Part shown: positions 52,101-59,033 of the stretch, in pieces
How positions within the stretch are numbered: the first letter of the stretch is position 1
Layout of the letters: every line of letters starts with the position of its first letter
DNA from: Opitutaceae bacterium
GTDB lineage: Bacteria > Verrucomicrobiota > Verrucomicrobiia > Opitutales > Opitutaceae
Reading direction: 5' to 3'
Length of the DNA stretch: 64,000 nt
NCBI GenBank assembly: GCA_003151515.1
Contig: PLXS01000010.1
Coordinates: 103,726 to 167,725 of the forward strand
Notes under the pieces: model-generated
Told to the model about the DNA's origin: nothing
Database searches by the model: none
The model's input: the letters and a program-made list of their open reading frames with translations, nothing else
Program-made: the position numbers and the translations under genes

Positions 52101-52140
52101 CAGCGCGGGGATCATCGGCCCCGCCGCCGCCAAGGCCTGA
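49135..52140 (+). CDS. ccsBA: Fused cytochrome c maturation protein (ResB-CcsA)
   Basis: The 1001-residue protein joins the two halves of the System II heme lyase. Residues about 1-390 are ResB-like: early membrane helices, a long external domain with 'FGGRAFYQAGY', and a further helix. Residues about 690-990 are CcsA-like with many helices and the tryptophan-rich heme-handling motif: 'GIWADQSWGRFWGWDPKE'. Conserved His residues flank this segment. The middle (about 400-690) is an extra, largely soluble region. It would attach heme to the CxxCH sites of the cytochromes encoded nearby. Confidence 0.92.
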   Translation: MEPRRSKPLLLFTSLRLTVFLLVLSIVLVFAATLDQVHLGVWGVQEKYFRSFFVFSQIRGTVITLPVFPGGYLLGGALIINLLAAHFYRFRLSWRQSGIWLTHAGLILLLAGEGFSGILQQDNQMRIDVGQTRRYTESFRDTELAIIETTNPGYDDVVSIPATLLTDTAPIQHPRLPFVVKPVAYFANAMLRTRSQAPDAPPSMATVGEGTEVTAIPIAVTTKPDEANWPTGYVELVGTEGSLGTFLVSTMLTQPDEFTYQKRTWRIVLRARRDYLPFTITLEKFTHDIYPGTDIPRDFASTIHLRSDDGRDDRQVRIFMNNPLRFGGRAFYQAGYANNDHTSVLQVVRNPSWQLPYYACALIALGLVVQFGIHLFPFLFRRRSPSPAAAKARPAAPAAQASPPPSALRRHFALGVFLLSLAWVCSTPLPPGSSTSFNLAGFGRLPVLADGRLKPLDTIARTSLLMLQGRQRVELEGGRSLSPEEWLLDVLFRPDEADGYRIFRIDNSEVLSLFGITSGERVRFSFSELGSGIAELERQAQLAEPVDAASRTAFQRSVVDLRNHLEYYNRLKYGVQTPDGLDLAADLADPARLEADRSRFESMETFSLMRAIAPAAPSTRLEAWMSAGQSALLAASGSPVNPSLKSYALLGSAWRHGQPEDFNSALRDYRGDLAARFPREVARCGWEDVFNRSGPFYTSLVLYVAAFLLAVFSWLKWPAELGRAAFWLMGLAFAVATVGILARMWLEARPPVTNLYSSALFIGWGAVALCLLLERINRNGVASSAGSLIGFGTLVIAHNLSLSGDTLEMMRAVLDSNFWLSTHVVTVTTGYASTFLAGFLAMIYIARGVLTRTLDRDTADSLARMVYGIVCFATFFSFVGTVLGGIWADQSWGRFWGWDPKENGALIIVIWNSVILHARWGGLVRQRGLMCLAVFGNIVTAWSWFGTNMLGIGLHSYGFTSAAFEGLIAWVALQLAVVAMALISPQRWRSAGIIGPAAAKA

Positions 52141-52206
52141 CGCGTCGGCTTGGCAACCGCCTGCGGGCCCCCTAGCTTGGTCTGCCCGCGACCCCGGGGC
52201 CACCCC

Positions 52207-52881
52207 ATGAAGAGATCCGAGATCAACACGCTCATGAGCGACGCGAAGGACCTGCTTGCTAGGCACGGCATGCGCCTTCCCCCCTTCGGGTACTGGACGC
52301 CGTCCGACTGGAGGAGAATGGGCCCGGAGTGCGACGAGATCCGCCGGTGCGGCCTCGGCTGGGACGTCACCGACTTCGGCCTGGGCGAATTCGGGCGGGT
52401 CGGGCTCGTCATCTTCACCGTGCGAAACGGCCACAAGAGCCTCAAAGCCTACGCGGGTAAGACCTACTGCGAGAAGATCCTCATCGTGCGCGAGAACCAG
52501 CGGACGCCGATGCACTACCACGCCTCGAAGCAGGAGGACATCATCTGCCGCTGCGGCGGCGACCTCGTGTGCCAGGTCTACAACAGGGGCGGCGACGGGA
52601 AGCTCGACGGCGGCGACGTCGAGGTTTCCCTGGACGGCCTGCGGCGCACCGTGAAGGCCGGCACCGAACTTGTCATAAAGCCCGGCGAGTCGATCACGCT
52701 CACGCCCTTCATGTACCACGAGTTCTGGGCCAGGGAGGGCACGGGGACCTCTATCCTGGGCGAGGTCTCGACCGTCAACGACGACGCAACGGACAACTTC
52801 TTCCTCAATGCCCTCGGCCGGTTCCCGAAGATTGAGGAGGACGAGGCGCCGGCGCACCTCCTGTGCACCGAATACCAGTAG
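52207..52881 (+). CDS. D-lyxose ketol-isomerase
   Basis: The 224-residue cupin protein matches the D-lyxose isomerase family: 'EINTLMSDAKDLLARHG' near the start, 'DFGLGEFGRVGLVIFTVRNG', then the metal site 'PMHYHASKQEDI' (two His and a Glu) and a later 'YHEFW' His. It interconverts D-lyxose with D-xylulose and may also act on D-mannose. It stands alone between the cytochrome maturation gene and a toxin-antitoxin pair. Confidence 0.88.
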   Translation: MKRSEINTLMSDAKDLLARHGMRLPPFGYWTPSDWRRMGPECDEIRRCGLGWDVTDFGLGEFGRVGLVIFTVRNGHKSLKAYAGKTYCEKILIVRENQRTPMHYHASKQEDIICRCGGDLVCQVYNRGGDGKLDGGDVEVSLDGLRRTVKAGTELVIKPGESITLTPFMYHEFWAREGTGTSILGEVSTVNDDATDNFFLNALGRFPKIEEDEAPAHLLCTEYQ

Positions 52882-52942
52882 CCCGCCCTATGTAGGCGAC
52901 CGCCGCTGGGTGCGGGGCATTCCGCGGACGCAGCCGGCCCCA

Positions 52943-52948
52943 TTGACA
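52943..52948 (+). promoter_or_regulatory. Consensus -35-like box upstream of the phd/relE pair
   Basis: TTGACA (52943-52948) lies 30 bases before the antitoxin start. A -10 candidate is weak, so this is a suggestion only. Confidence 0.3.
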
Positions 52949-52977
52949 AGCAGCCCGCTATTGTAAGGCTTTGTTTG

Positions 52978-53226
52978 ATGAAAAGTACGTACAGCATCAA
53001 GGAGGCCCAGAGCCAGTTTCCAAGCCTTGTGCGCGAGGCAGAGATTGGAGGCATGGCCACCATCACTCGGCATGAGAAGGCGGTCGCCTACGTGTTGGGC
53101 GCGGACGAACTTGCCGCCTTGATTGAGACGACCGAGATCCTCGCCAATCCCGCGGCGCAGAAGGCTATCGCCGACGCCGAGGCGGGACGCGGCCGCGTCT
53201 ACACGCTCGACGACCTCGGGGAGTGA
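52978..53226 (+). CDS. Phd/YefM-family antitoxin
   Basis: The 82-residue protein has the Phd/YefM fold: 'STYSIKEAQSQFPSLVREAE' then 'ATITRHEKAVAYVLGADEL'. The N-terminal half binds DNA as a dimer and the charged C-terminal tail wraps the toxin. The toxin gene overlaps its stop codon, so the pair is made together. The pair probably regulates its own promoter. Confidence 0.9.
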   Translation: MKSTYSIKEAQSQFPSLVREAEIGGMATITRHEKAVAYVLGADELAALIETTEILANPAAQKAIADAEAGRGRVYTLDDLGE

Positions 53227-53519
53227 AGCACCGTGTCCAGCTGCGGGAGCAGGTGAGGCGGTTCGTCGAAACCCTGGCACCGGAATCCCGGAGGAAATTA
53301 AGGCTCGCGCTGCGCGGACTCGAGCAGGAACGCGGGGATTGCCTGCCGCTTCGCGAGAGGCTGGCTGGCTATCATCGCCTGCGGGTGGGCGGTTACCGCA
53401 TAGTCTTCCGCTATCTGCCCGGCCGTGTCGTCGAATGCGTGTTCGCCGAGGAGCGCAGCCTGATCTACCATCTGTTCGAGCGGGAATTCATGGCGCATCT
53501 TCGCCACGAAAAAAAGTAG
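53223..53519 (+). CDS. RelE/ParE-family toxin
   Basis: The 98-residue product starts at GTG 53223, overlapping the antitoxin stop. It has the RelE/ParE fold: an N-terminal helical pair, 'LPLRERLAGYHRLRVGGYRIVFRY' and a C-terminal strand-rich end. Basic residues (Arg, Lys, His) suit an mRNA-cleaving RelE type, but ParE gyrase poisons look similar, so the target is open. This pair is outside the tRNA-linked hipBA module. Confidence 0.88.
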   Translation: MKHRVQLREQVRRFVETLAPESRRKLRLALRGLEQERGDCLPLRERLAGYHRLRVGGYRIVFRYLPGRVVECVFAEERSLIYHLFEREFMAHLRHEKK

Positions 53520-53563
53520 GCAAATTGCTCCTGGCGCCGGGATAGGAATCCGGTGTCCGCCGG

Positions 53564-55456
53564 TTGGGGTCCGAGGAAAGTGTTGAGCTGGCCGCAAGCC
53601 TCATCTGCTATTTCCCCACGAACCGAGATCGCATAACCCTGATCCTGTGGCTGTGGCTTGCTCCGCTGGCCTTGGGCGACGGCGCCCCGCCAACCGTGCA
53701 TGTTTTCGAAAAGCAGGAGCTTACGTTTGCGGCGCGGCGCGCCTATTCAAACCCGTACACCGAGGCGACCCTCTGGGTGGACCTGAGCGGCCCGGGTTTC
53801 AGCAGGCGCGTGTTCGGCTTCTGGGACGGGGGACGGCAATTCCGCGTCCGTCTGCTGGCGCCGACGCCGGGAACCTGGCGGTGGACCAGCGGCTCGTCGC
53901 CGTCGGACCCGGGGCTCGCCGGCAAGTCGGGCTCCTTCGAGGCCGTGCCGTGGACCGCCGCCGAGCTGGAGGCGAATCCGCTGCGCCGCGGGATGATCCA
54001 GCCCACGCCAAACGGCCACGCCCTCCGGTTTGCCGACGGCACGCCCTTCATCGCCATCGGCGACACCTGGTACGCCACGGCCTCGAACCGGTTCAGGTGG
54101 TACGACGACGACGCGCAGCGCCCGATAGGGCCGGATGCGGGGTTCAAGGACTACGTCCGGTTCCGGAAGGCCCAGGGGTTCAACTGGGTCAACATCATCG
54201 CGGCCTTTCCCAACTGGAAGACCGACGGAAAGCCGTGGCACCTGGTGATGGACGACCCCGAGAAGACGACGATCCGCTCCGCCTGGCTCGAGTATGGCAC
54301 GGGCAGCGCGAAGAACATGGACAACGAGGGGGGCCGGCCCTTCCTCTACCCCGGCAGGGTTCCCGGCCACGGTGAGGACTTCCCCGACGTGGACCGGATC
54401 AACCCAGATTACTTCCGGTACCTCGACCGCAAGATCGACTACCTGAACGCCAACGGATTCGTCCCCTTCATCGAGGTCTCGCGAAGGGACTCGGGGCTGT
54501 GCTGGCACAAGTATTACAAGTGGCCGGACTCCTATTCGCGCTTCATCCAGTACATCTGGTCGCGCTACCAGGCCAACATAGCGGTTCTAAGCCCCGTCCA
54601 CCTCGACATCATCGACGAGACGGTGAGCCCGGCCGATTACTCAAGCGCGATCCGCATGGTCATGGACAGGTACGGGCCGCCGCCGTTCGGCACCCTGCTA
54701 TCCGCCAACGCAAACCCCTCCACGCTCGAGAACTGGGGCGAGCACTCATGGGTGACGCTCCACCAGATCGGCAACATGCGCGAGCACGACAACTACTGGT
54801 ACCTAACCGAGATCTATGGGTCGCTCCCTGCGCATCCGGCGCTCAACGGCGAGCCCTACTACGCGGGCTACCGGGACGCCCGCGGCCCGGGGTCCGCCAA
54901 CTACACCCGCGGCGCCGTCGGCGGCACCGACCGCGACGACGCCTTCTGCCGTTCGGGGCTCTACGGCAGCTTCCTGTCGGGCGGACTGGCGGGCCATGTC
55001 TACGGGGCCGAGGGAATCTGGGGCGCCGACATCGAGTCCACTGCGCCGGTGAAGATGTGGGACGCGTTCAGGTGGACATCCGGCGCCCAGATGCATTTCC
55101 TGCGCGACTTCGCCCTCTCGGTCGGAGGACGGTACCAGGACCTCGTTCCGCTGCCCGACCTCGTGTCGCCCAACAAGTCCGCCGACACGCTAAGCTATGA
55201 GGGCTGGGCGTACTGCGCGCGCACCCCGGACAAGGCCATCTTCCTCGCCTATTTCGAGAAGGGGTGCCCGCGCGCGCGCATCCGCGGGGCGCGGCTGAAC
55301 GCGGACTACCGCGCGCAGTGGTTCAACCCGCGCGACGGCAGCTGGCTGGACGCCGGCGCCGGGACGCTCCGCGCGAACAAGATAGGCATCATCGAGCTGC
55401 CCGACCGTCCGAACGACTCCGACTGGGGCCTGCGGCTCTCGCTCGCGGGGCCCTGA
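53564..55456 (+). CDS. Secreted glycosidase-like protein with DUF5060 and DUF4038 domains
   Basis: The frame from TTG 53564 gives 630 residues. A hydrophobic signal segment ('ITLILWLWLAPLALG') lies near residue 25-40, so the true start is uncertain and may be later. An N-terminal beta domain (about 42-130, DUF5060, with 'GSFEAVPW') precedes a TIM barrel (DUF4038-like) with 'FIAIGDTWYATA', 'GFNWVNIIAAFP' and 'VPFIEVSRRDSG'. Related proteins include GH140 apiosidases and other enzymes on plant polysaccharides. Catalytic residues are not certain. It begins 45 bases after the toxin gene. Confidence 0.82.
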   Translation: MGSEESVELAASLICYFPTNRDRITLILWLWLAPLALGDGAPPTVHVFEKQELTFAARRAYSNPYTEATLWVDLSGPGFSRRVFGFWDGGRQFRVRLLAPTPGTWRWTSGSSPSDPGLAGKSGSFEAVPWTAAELEANPLRRGMIQPTPNGHALRFADGTPFIAIGDTWYATASNRFRWYDDDAQRPIGPDAGFKDYVRFRKAQGFNWVNIIAAFPNWKTDGKPWHLVMDDPEKTTIRSAWLEYGTGSAKNMDNEGGRPFLYPGRVPGHGEDFPDVDRINPDYFRYLDRKIDYLNANGFVPFIEVSRRDSGLCWHKYYKWPDSYSRFIQYIWSRYQANIAVLSPVHLDIIDETVSPADYSSAIRMVMDRYGPPPFGTLLSANANPSTLENWGEHSWVTLHQIGNMREHDNYWYLTEIYGSLPAHPALNGEPYYAGYRDARGPGSANYTRGAVGGTDRDDAFCRSGLYGSFLSGGLAGHVYGAEGIWGADIESTAPVKMWDAFRWTSGAQMHFLRDFALSVGGRYQDLVPLPDLVSPNKSADTLSYEGWAYCARTPDKAIFLAYFEKGCPRARIRGARLNADYRAQWFNPRDGSWLDAGAGTLRANKIGIIELPDRPNDSDWGLRLSLAGP

Positions 55457-55480
55457 GCGGCAACGGCCCCGGCGCCCGGC

Positions 55481-55777
55481 TCACCCGCCGGCGATCGCCC
55501 CGATTATCAGGAAGGGCTCCCTGCCCTGCGCCACGGGCTCGGGCAGCGGCTGGTCATCGGGCTCGTGCGACAGGTCCTGCCCGCACGCAAAGAACCTCAC
55601 GAAGGGGCGCCGCCGCCCTGTGGCCGGGTCGCGAATCGTGCCTCGCAGCATGGGATAGGCCCCCTCTATCGCGTCGATGATCGAGCGCCGGGTCGCGGCG
55701 CAATCGAGCTCGACGGCCGGCAGGGCGCCGACGCCGGCAAGGTTTCTGAGGTGGGTCGGGAGAACCACCCTGATCAT
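55481..55777 (-). CDS. MoaD/ThiS-family ubiquitin-like protein
   Basis: The 98-residue product starts at ATG 55777, overlapping the stop of the BNR-repeat gene upstream (ATGA). It has the ubiquitin-like pattern '[16 protein letters not shown]', '[16 protein letters not shown]', and ends in A-I-A-G-G. A terminal Gly-Gly is what MoaD, ThiS and related sulfur carriers use to hold sulfur as a thiocarboxylate. No ThiF/MoeB activating enzyme is in view. Pairing with a BNR protein is seen in other genomes and its meaning is unknown. Confidence 0.83.
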   Translation of the reverse strand: MIRVVLPTHLRNLAGVGALPAVELDCAATRRSIIDAIEGAYPMLRGTIRDPATGRRRPFVRFFACGQDLSHEPDDQPLPEPVAQGREPFLIIGAIAGG

Positions 55778-56889
55778 GGGAGCGTCTGCACCTCGACGGA
55801 CAGCACCGCAGGGAGGTCCCTCACGATGGGCGCCCAAGTGTCCCCGCTGTCGGCAGACGCGTAGACCTGGCCGCCCGTCGTGCCGAAATACACCCCGCAG
55901 TCGTCGAGCGTGTCGACGGCCATCGCGTCGCGGAGGATGTTGACGTAGCAGTCCTTCTGCGGGAGGCCCCTGGTGAGCGCCTCCCACTCGCCCCCGCCCG
56001 TGCGGCTGCGGTAGACCCGCAGCCTCCCGTCGGGCGGGAAGTGCTCCGAGTCGCTCTTGATCGGGACGACGTAGACCGTCTCCGGCTCGTGGGCATGGAC
56101 CTCGATCGGGAAGCCGAAGTCGCTCGGCAGGTTCCCGCTGACCTCGCGCCACGAGTCGCCGGCGTCGTCGCTTCGCATGATGTCCCAGTGCTTCTGCATG
56201 AAGAGCACCTTTGGGCGCGACGGGTGCATCGCCAAGCGGTGGACGCAGTGGCCCACCTCGGCCGTCGGGTCGGGGATGTGCTGGGACCTGAGGCCCTTGT
56301 TGATTGGGCGCCAGGTCGCGCCCCCGTCGTCGGTGCGGAAGGCCCCCGCCGCCGAGATCGCGATGAACATGCGCGCCTCGTCCACGGGGTCCAGGAGGAT
56401 CGTGTGCAGGCACATCCCGCCCGCGCCCGGCTGCCAGCGCGGCCCGGAACCGTGCCTGCGCAGCCCCGAGAGCTCGCTCCAGGTGCGGCCGCCATCCGCC
56501 GAGCGGAACATCGCCGCGTCCTCGACCCCCGCGTAGACGACGTCCGGGTCCCTGAGCGACGGCTCAAGGTGCCAGACCCTCTTGAATTCCCACGGGTGCG
56601 CGGTGCCGTCGTACCACTGGTGGGTGCCGGCTACCCCGTCGTAGGTGAATGTGTTTCCCACGGGCTCCCACGTCCTGCCCCCGTCGTTGGACCGTTGGAT
56701 AAGCTGCCCGAACCATCCAGTGGACTGGGACGCGTAGAGCCTGGACGGGTCCGCGGGCGAGCCCTTCAGGTGGTAGATCTCCCAGCCCCCGAAGAACGGC
56801 CCCTCAACCGACCACCGGCTCCTCTTGCCGTCGGACGTCAGTATGAAGGCCCCCTTGCGTGTTCCCACCAGGACGCGGACTCGGCTCAT
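55774..56889 (-). CDS. BNR/sialidase-type beta-propeller protein
   Basis: The 371-residue protein (ATG at 56889; a longer frame starts at 56961) contains several Asp-box repeats (S-x-D-x-G-x-T-W): '[10 protein letters not shown]', '[10 protein letters not shown]', '[10 protein letters not shown]', '[10 protein letters not shown]' and '[10 protein letters not shown]'. They mark a sialidase-like or YCF48-like beta-propeller. There is no signal peptide, so the protein is probably cytoplasmic and not a secreted sialidase. It overlaps the MoaD/ThiS gene downstream and is surely co-translated. Confidence 0.85.
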   Translation of the reverse strand: MSRVRVLVGTRKGAFILTSDGKRSRWSVEGPFFGGWEIYHLKGSPADPSRLYASQSTGWFGQLIQRSNDGGRTWEPVGNTFTYDGVAGTHQWYDGTAHPWEFKRVWHLEPSLRDPDVVYAGVEDAAMFRSADGGRTWSELSGLRRHGSGPRWQPGAGGMCLHTILLDPVDEARMFIAISAAGAFRTDDGGATWRPINKGLRSQHIPDPTAEVGHCVHRLAMHPSRPKVLFMQKHWDIMRSDDAGDSWREVSGNLPSDFGFPIEVHAHEPETVYVVPIKSDSEHFPPDGRLRVYRSRTGGGEWEALTRGLPQKDCYVNILRDAMAVDTLDDCGVYFGTTGGQVYASADSGDTWAPIVRDLPAVLSVEVQTLP

Positions 56890-57087
56890 TTTGGCATCCC
56901 TCCAGTTGTTGCGATCGTTTTTGGACGTTGGCTGGGCCGCTAAGTAACGGTCTCTTTGCACGAATGTCTACCGCGAACTGCCCTGCGCGGCGTCCTGGCC
57001 GACCGCCGCTGGGTCCGGGCCCAAGATGCCACCGGGGACTCTCGCAGGACGCCGTCAGTCAGGCACTTGCGGCATCGGACGGTGCCG

Positions 57088-57852
57088 TCACCCCCCGGAC
57101 TCCGGGAGCGCCAACGTCCGCACCCTCTGCACGCCGGGAAAAATGCTTCTCACCATCTCCAGCGTCAGGCGCACGTTCCACACCGAACTGCGCACATGGA
57201 AGGTGATGGTTCCCGTCTCGGGCGAATACACGCACATGCGCCCTCCGAAGACAAAGACAATGGCCTCGGATGTCCTGGTCTCCCCGTCCTTGAGGCGGAT
57301 TATCTCGATCAGGTTGACCGGGCGGTGCCTGGACAGGCGCGCGGCGGCCTGCTGCGCGTCCTGCCGGCCACTCGCCTCGCCCGCCGGCTCGGCCCCGGGA
57401 GGCGGCGCCTCCGGAGCCTGCCCGCCGTCGTCCCACAGCATCGGATAGAGCGCGGTGACGCGCGGGTAGTTGGCGACAACCGGAGCCGCCACGGCGGCGG
57501 CGTCACCGCGCCTGGCCTCGGGGACGGGAAGGCGCATCCACCCGTGGTTGACATCCCAGCACCAGAGCGCATCCGCCGCCACCAGGACGGCGACGGCGTG
57601 GCCCGCCACCATCACCTCCTCCTCGCGCGCCCCCCACAGGAGAACGCGGCCCCAGCCATCCCCTCCGATCGCCTCGTGGAAGGCGTCAAGGCAGGCGACG
57701 GACTCCACAAAGCAGCCGTTTGCTACCCCCATGGGGCTGTAGTTGCACGGCGGCGGCTGCGCCACGACGGAAGCCGCGACCGCGAGGGCGGCACACGCCG
57801 CAGCAATGGTCCGCGCCGCTAGGAACGGCGCCCTTGTTTCAGCAATGTTCAT
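57088..57852 (-). CDS. Secreted protein of unknown function, possible papain/transglutaminase-like core
   Basis: The 254-residue frame from ATG 57852 has a signal peptide ending near S-V-V-A-Q. After it come 'NGCFVESVACLDAFHEAI', 'VAGHAVAVLVA' and 'LWCWDVNHGW'. A Cys, then Gly-His-Ala-Val, then Asp recalls the Cys-His-Asp order of papain-like and transglutaminase-like folds, but I cannot assign a family. A Pro/Gly/Glu-rich linker (about 145-185) leads to a C-terminal domain with 'IVFVFGGRMCVYSP'. No operon partner. Confidence 0.6.
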   Translation of the reverse strand: MNIAETRAPFLAARTIAAACAALAVAASVVAQPPPCNYSPMGVANGCFVESVACLDAFHEAIGGDGWGRVLLWGAREEEVMVAGHAVAVLVAADALWCWDVNHGWMRLPVPEARRGDAAAVAAPVVANYPRVTALYPMLWDDGGQAPEAPPPGAEPAGEASGRQDAQQAAARLSRHRPVNLIEIIRLKDGETRTSEAIVFVFGGRMCVYSPETGTITFHVRSSVWNVRLTLEMVRSIFPGVQRVRTLALPESGG

Positions 57853-58061
57853 CAGGCGTTGGGTGGCGCGCCAATCCTGCCCTGGATTTGGACTGGCGCG
57901 ATTTGAATAAGCGTATACCCCGGTGTGCCGATTCCAGATGAGCAAGCACAAGACGCGGAGCGCCCCACGCGGCCCGAGTATCCGGAGGGACGCCCGAGCC
58001 GAATCCCGCCCTCAAGAGCCTGCGAAAATTTGAGGGATCTTGGAATCTGTCGGGGCCGGAG

Positions 58062-58400
58062 GTGACGGGTGCCGTAACGTTCGAGTGGTTTGAGGGTGTC
58101 TTCTTTCTGGTGCAGCGGGGCCGGATTCGGATCTGGGGCCGAAGGATAAGGTTCATCGAATTCATCCGCTACGACGAGGCGCGCAAGGCGTGCACGTCCC
58201 GCCTCTTCGGCAACTTTGGCGACCGGTTCACCTTCGAATGGGAGGTCGACGGGAACGACATCCGCATTTCATTCGGCCGGAAGGGCTCCGGGAACGCATT
58301 TACCGGAAAATTCTCTGCGTGTGGTGGCCGTTACTCAGGCGCCTGGAAATGGCCGCGCGGCGGATATGGCGTGGTCGCCAAGAGAGTGCCGCGTACCTAG
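58062..58400 (+). CDS. DUF1579-like protein, possibly 5'-truncated
   Basis: From GTG 58062 the frame gives 112 residues: 'GAVTFEWFEGVFFLVQRG', 'SRLFGNFGDRFTFEWEV', 'IRISFGRKGSGNAFTGKF' and 'GAWKWPRGGYG', the pattern of a lipocalin-like DUF1579-type family. The same frame upstream keeps family-like sequence ('PNPALKSLRKFEGSWN', about 57999-58046) but has no ATG, GTG or TTG back to the stop at 57939. So the proper N terminus is either translated from a rare start or lost. It ends 40 bases before the left tRNA repeat of the hipBA module. Confidence 0.5.
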   Translation: MTGAVTFEWFEGVFFLVQRGRIRIWGRRIRFIEFIRYDEARKACTSRLFGNFGDRFTFEWEVDGNDIRISFGRKGSGNAFTGKFSACGGRYSGAWKWPRGGYGVVAKRVPRT

Positions 58401-58439
58401 GCGTTCAAACTGCCATAACCTCGTGAGGCTTGCAGCTTC

Positions 58440-58462
58440 GTGCTCGGGACAGGACTTGAACC
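58440..58462. repeat. Left 23-bp repeat of tRNA-Leu 3' end (att-like)
   Basis: These 23 bases match 60296-60318 exactly, which is the 3' part of the tRNA-Leu(UAG) gene (T-arm, acceptor strand, discriminator and the final base of CCA). The sequence next to it does not complete a tRNA: no partner for the acceptor strand is found within 100 bases. It fits an attachment site left by site-specific integration. Confidence 0.75.
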
Positions 58463-58569
58463 GTACCGGTTATTCAGAGCGCCTACCTCTGCCACAGCGA
58501 TTTCGCTCTGCTGGTATTTCATGGGACTGCGCAACAAAAAGTATGACCTGGCATCCAAAACAAGGCGTA

Positions 58570-58595
58570 TGGCACGAATCTGGCACGAGTGCCAG
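58570..58595. promoter_or_regulatory. TGGCACGA direct repeats and palindrome in the hipBA module
   Basis: TGGCACGA occurs at 58570 and 58581, 11 bases apart, that is one DNA turn. The second copy is part of CTGGCAC-GA-GTGCCAG (58580-58595), a perfect 7-2-7 palindrome. They could be arm-type recombinase sites or an operator. The rest of the gap 58401-58718 holds the att repeat, two further palindromes and no recognisable gene. Confidence 0.45.
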
Positions 58596-58659
58596 CGACC
58601 TCACGGTTAACATTTGGAACGCTCAAGGCGCTAGGACGGATCAATCCCATCCGGACATA

Positions 58660-58696
58660 ATATCCGATATGGCAGACATTACTTGACAGAGTGTCA
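58660..58696. promoter_or_regulatory. Candidate hipBA operator (two short palindromes)
   Basis: ATATC-C-GATAT (58660-58670) and TGACA-GAG-TGTCA (58684-58696) are perfect palindromes whose centres are 25 bases apart, just before hipB. The second overlaps TTGACA (58683-58688), a consensus -35 box. Such placement suits repression by HipB. The E. coli HipB site (TATCC-N8-GGATA) is only half matched. Confidence 0.5.
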
Positions 58697-58718
58697 GCTA
58701 TGTCAGACCTTATCTATC

Positions 58719-59033
58719 GTGCTACAAGCTTCCTCCATTCCACTGCCAGCAGCCCACTCGCTACGCAAACTAGGCCGTGATCTCGCGCTCGCACGCCGCA
58801 AGCGCGGTATCTCCACCGCCGACATGGCTGCGCGCCTTTTCGTGAGCCGTGACACACTTTGGCGCCTCGAACGAGGTGACCCCACCGTTTCGTTGGGTAC
58901 CCTCGCGACTGCGGCGTTTGTCCTCCAGACACACGACCGCTTAGCCAATCTCGCTTCGCCGGCTGCCGATGCGCTCGCCCTCGACTTGGATGAACGCCGC
59001 GTACCCAAACGAATCCGTCGCAGTAAGAAATGA
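58719..59033 (+). CDS. hipB: HipB-like antitoxin (XRE-family HTH)
   Basis: From GTG 58719 the frame gives 104 residues; a TTG at 58683 would add 12 but overlaps the operator palindrome. The XRE helix-turn-helix is 'KLGRDLALARRKRGIS' followed by 'ADMAARLFVSRDTLWRLERG'. The basic C terminus (R-V-P-K-R-I-R-R-S-K-K) may contact DNA or toxin. Its stop overlaps the hipA start (ATGA). It should neutralise HipA and repress the operon. Confidence 0.85.
   Translation: MLQASSIPLPAAHSLRKLGRDLALARRKRGISTADMAARLFVSRDTLWRLERGDPTVSLGTLATAAFVLQTHDRLANLASPAADALALDLDERRVPKRIRRSKK

Noticed and set aside
58440..58530. A second complete tRNA gene at the left repeat
   Set aside because: The 3' third matches tRNA-Leu but no acceptor partner GCTCGGG or proper anticodon arm is found upstream on the minus strand.
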